Shown here in pieces: positions 5,533 to 6,938 of a DNA stretch of 6,938 nucleotides (the first letter of the stretch is position 1; each line of letters starts with the position of its first letter). The DNA comes from Planctomycetia bacterium (GTDB lineage: Bacteria; Planctomycetota; Phycisphaerae; Phycisphaerales; UBA1924), in contig SXOY01000143.1 in the NCBI GenBank assembly GCA_005776545.1, positions 1 to 6,938 on the forward strand, given 5' to 3'. The translations under genes were made by a program, and so were the position numbers. Under the pieces are notes generated by a model that did not search any database, was not told the DNA's origin, and saw nothing but the letters and a program-made list of their open reading frames with translations.

Positions 5533-6690
5533 CTAGTGGCCGAGCCACCCTTTGACTTTCTTGAAGAACTTGTGCGTTTCGGGAAGCAGCTTTTCATCTT
5601 CTGTACCGCCGAACTCGCGAAGAAGTTCTTCCTGGCGTGAAGTGAGTTTCTTGGGGACTTCGATCTTGCTGATGATTGCGAGATCGCCGCGACGAGCAGA
5701 CCTGAGGTTGGGCAAACCGGCCTGACCGATGCGGAAGAGCGTGCCGTGTTGCGTGCCGCGGGGGATCGTGAGCTTGCGTGCGCCGTCAAGAGATGGAACT
5801 TCGATTTCTGCGCCCAGGACCGCCTGGGTGAAAGTGACTGGGACTTCGACAACCAGGTGATCGCCTTCGCGCTTGAAGACTTCGTGCTCCTTGACGCGAA
5901 CGCCGACGTGGAGATCGCCGCGGATTCCTGCGCCACTTGGTGACATTTCTGGACCGGGAGGTTCGCCTTCGCCCTGAACGCGGATTGCCTGGCCATGCTG
6001 AATACCGGGAGGAATCTTCACGCCGAGTTTGCGGCGTTTGGGGACTCGTCCACGACCGCGGCATGCAGTGCAGTGGTCTTTCACAAACTGCCCCGATCCG
6101 CGGCAGTCTGGACATGCAACGACCATGCGGAACATACCGCCCATACCTGATTGCTGAACGCGACCTTGGCCGCCGCAGGTGCCGCATTTTACAGGCTTGG
6201 TGCCGGGCTTGGCGCCGGTGCCGGTGCAGGTGTCGCAGACATCGAGACGATCGAATTCCACATCGCGATCGCAGCCTTTGAGAACATCTTCGAGAGAGAT
6301 GACAACTTCGGTCTCGAGGTCAAATCCGCGTGCGGATTGGCCGCGACGGCCGCCGCCGCGTTGACCACCCATGCCGCCCATGCCGTCGAACAAGTCGGAG
6401 AACATGGAGAAGATGTCGTTGACATCCATGCGGGAGAAGTCGTGGCTCGCCGCACCGCCGCCGCGAAGCCCTTCGTGACCGTGCTGGTCGTAACGGGCTT
6501 TCTTCTGTGGGTCTGAGAGGACTTCGTAGGCCTCCGCTGCTTCCTTGAATTTCGTTTCAGCCTCCGCGTCGCCTGGATTGCGATCCGGGTGAAACTTCAT
6601 CGCCATACGGCGGTACGCGCGCTTGACCTCTTCGGCGTCTGCAGTCTTCTCAAGGCTCAGTATCTCGTAGTAATCGCGGGTGGTTGGCAT
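5533..6690 (-). CDS. dnaJ: DnaJ, Hsp40 co-chaperone
   Basis: DnaJ binds unfolded proteins, hands them to DnaK and stimulates its ATPase. The 385-residue product is a full class I (type A) Hsp40. The J-domain (about 4-70) has HPD at 34-36. A Gly/Phe region follows (about 75-122) with the DIFSMFSDLFDG motif. The zinc-finger domain has four CxxCxGxG motifs: CDTCTGTG (152-159), CGTCGGQG (169-176), CPDCRGSG (193-200) and CTACRGRG (207-214). The two C-terminal substrate-binding beta-domains (about 218-345) end in a dimerisation segment with KKVKGWLGH. All zinc ligands and the HPD triad are intact. The start follows the invariant DYYEIL pattern; the ribosome site (ACGACGAG) is weak. The gene lies 42 bases downstream of an unidentified gene and 50 bases upstream of grpE. 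dnaK is not in the window. CbpA-like paralogues lack the zinc fingers, so dnaJ is the right name. Confidence 0.97.
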   Translation of the reverse strand: MPTTRDYYEILSLEKTADAEEVKRAYRRMAMKFHPDRNPGDAEAETKFKEAAEAYEVLSDPQKKARYDQHGHEGLRGGGAASHDFSRMDVNDIFSMFSDLFDGMGGMGGQRGGGRRGQSARGFDLETEVVISLEDVLKGCDRDVEFDRLDVCDTCTGTGAKPGTKPVKCGTCGGQGRVQQSGMGGMFRMVVACPDCRGSGQFVKDHCTACRGRGRVPKRRKLGVKIPPGIQHGQAIRVQGEGEPPGPEMSPSGAGIRGDLHVGVRVKEHEVFKREGDHLVVEVPVTFTQAVLGAEIEVPSLDGARKLTIPRGTQHGTLFRIGQAGLPNLRSARRGDLAIISKIEVPKKLTSRQEELLREFGGTEDEKLLPETHKFFKKVKGWLGH

Positions 6691-6732
6691 GTCTTGCTCG
6701 TCGTTTCAGGTCTTGAACTTTGGCAGAGAGAC

Positions 6733-6938
6733 TCAGTCGTTTGAAAGCAAATTCTCTTCAATTGGAAAGAGCACATCATGCAAACCAGAAGGCAATTCGC
6801 CGAGGCTTTTCGCGTTGGCGATATCCTTTGCGTGAATCTTGTAGGAAAGCCCCTCTTCAGCAAATGCTCCCTCGCCATCAAAGGCAGAGAACAGTCCAAA
6901 TATCGGGGACGAGGCGGTCTCGCTAATTGTGGCTTCAA
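6733..6938 (-). CDS. Unidentified protein, C-terminal 67 residues only
   Basis: An open frame enters from the right edge and ends with TGA at 6733-6735, 42 bases before dnaJ on the same strand. The visible end is soluble and acidic, with PIFGLFSAFDGEGAFAEEG, then YKIHAKDIANAKSLGELP, then GLHDVLFPIEENLLSND. I do not recognise the family. Evidence that it is real is the balanced amino-acid composition, the many codons starting with a purine, and its place directly ahead of dnaJ. The competing frame over the same bases reads Arg-, Cys- and Pro-rich and looks like a shadow. No signal, membrane segment or known motif is visible in this part. It may be the first gene of the dnaJ transcript or the last of a preceding one. 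Confidence 0.55.
   Translation of the reverse strand, partial: EATISETASSPIFGLFSAFDGEGAFAEEGLSYKIHAKDIANAKSLGELPSGLHDVLFPIEENLLSND

Noticed and set aside
5196..5996. A 266-codon open frame on the minus strand spanning the end of dnaJ and most of grpE
   Set aside because: It lies in another frame of two firmly identified genes, reads as Ser/Arg/Ala-rich sequence without any domain, and crosses the dnaJ-grpE junction.

Overview
The window is bacterial chromosomal sequence with moderately high GC (judged by eye) and nine protein-coding genes packed almost end to end. Seven are complete and two are cut by the window edges. No stretch longer than about 150 bases lacks a gene. I see no rRNA, tRNA, CRISPR array, insertion sequence or phage gene. 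The organism is probably Gram-negative: there is a lipoprotein with a peptidoglycan-binding SPOR domain and two Sec-exported proteins. Secreted HEAT-like and TPR/SPOR proteins, loose operons and weak Shine-Dalgarno signals would suit a member of Planctomycetota, perhaps Phycisphaerae. That placement is an impression and not a demonstrated identity.

Left part (1-2138): the 5' part of a secreted alpha/beta hydrolase (esterase/lipase-like, HGGGW oxyanion motif) runs leftward off the edge. Divergent from it is a small MazG-type nucleotide pyrophosphohydrolase gene, which seems to start directly below an extended -10 box and so may be leaderless. Its 3' end overlaps by 4 bases the 3' end of a leftward AMP-forming acyl-CoA synthetase gene.

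Middle (2139-4187): two rightward envelope genes start from the divergent intergenic region. The first encodes a lipoprotein with TPR-like helical repeats and a C-terminal SPOR domain. The second encodes a Sec-exported helical-repeat (HEAT-like) protein that I cannot name. Both have good Shine-Dalgarno sequences, which place their starts downstream of the longest possible reading frames.

Right part (4191-6938): a leftward cluster reads, in transcription order, an unidentified protein (C-terminus only), dnaJ, grpE, a FmdB-type zinc-ribbon gene and acpS. DnaJ and GrpE are the co-chaperone and the nucleotide-exchange factor of DnaK. DnaK itself is not in the window, and the order dnaJ before grpE differs from the familiar hrcA-grpE-dnaK-dnaJ layout. 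The FmdB protein has an unusual tail of seven K-x-E-x repeats. acpS, which activates acyl carrier protein, overlaps the fmdB stop codon by one base, so the two are probably translationally coupled.

I did not find a convincing undescribed system. The items most worth a second look are the two-gene envelope pair, the K-x-E-x tail on FmdB, the chaperone/acpS gene order, the possibly leaderless mazG transcript, and the unrecognised C-terminus upstream of dnaJ.
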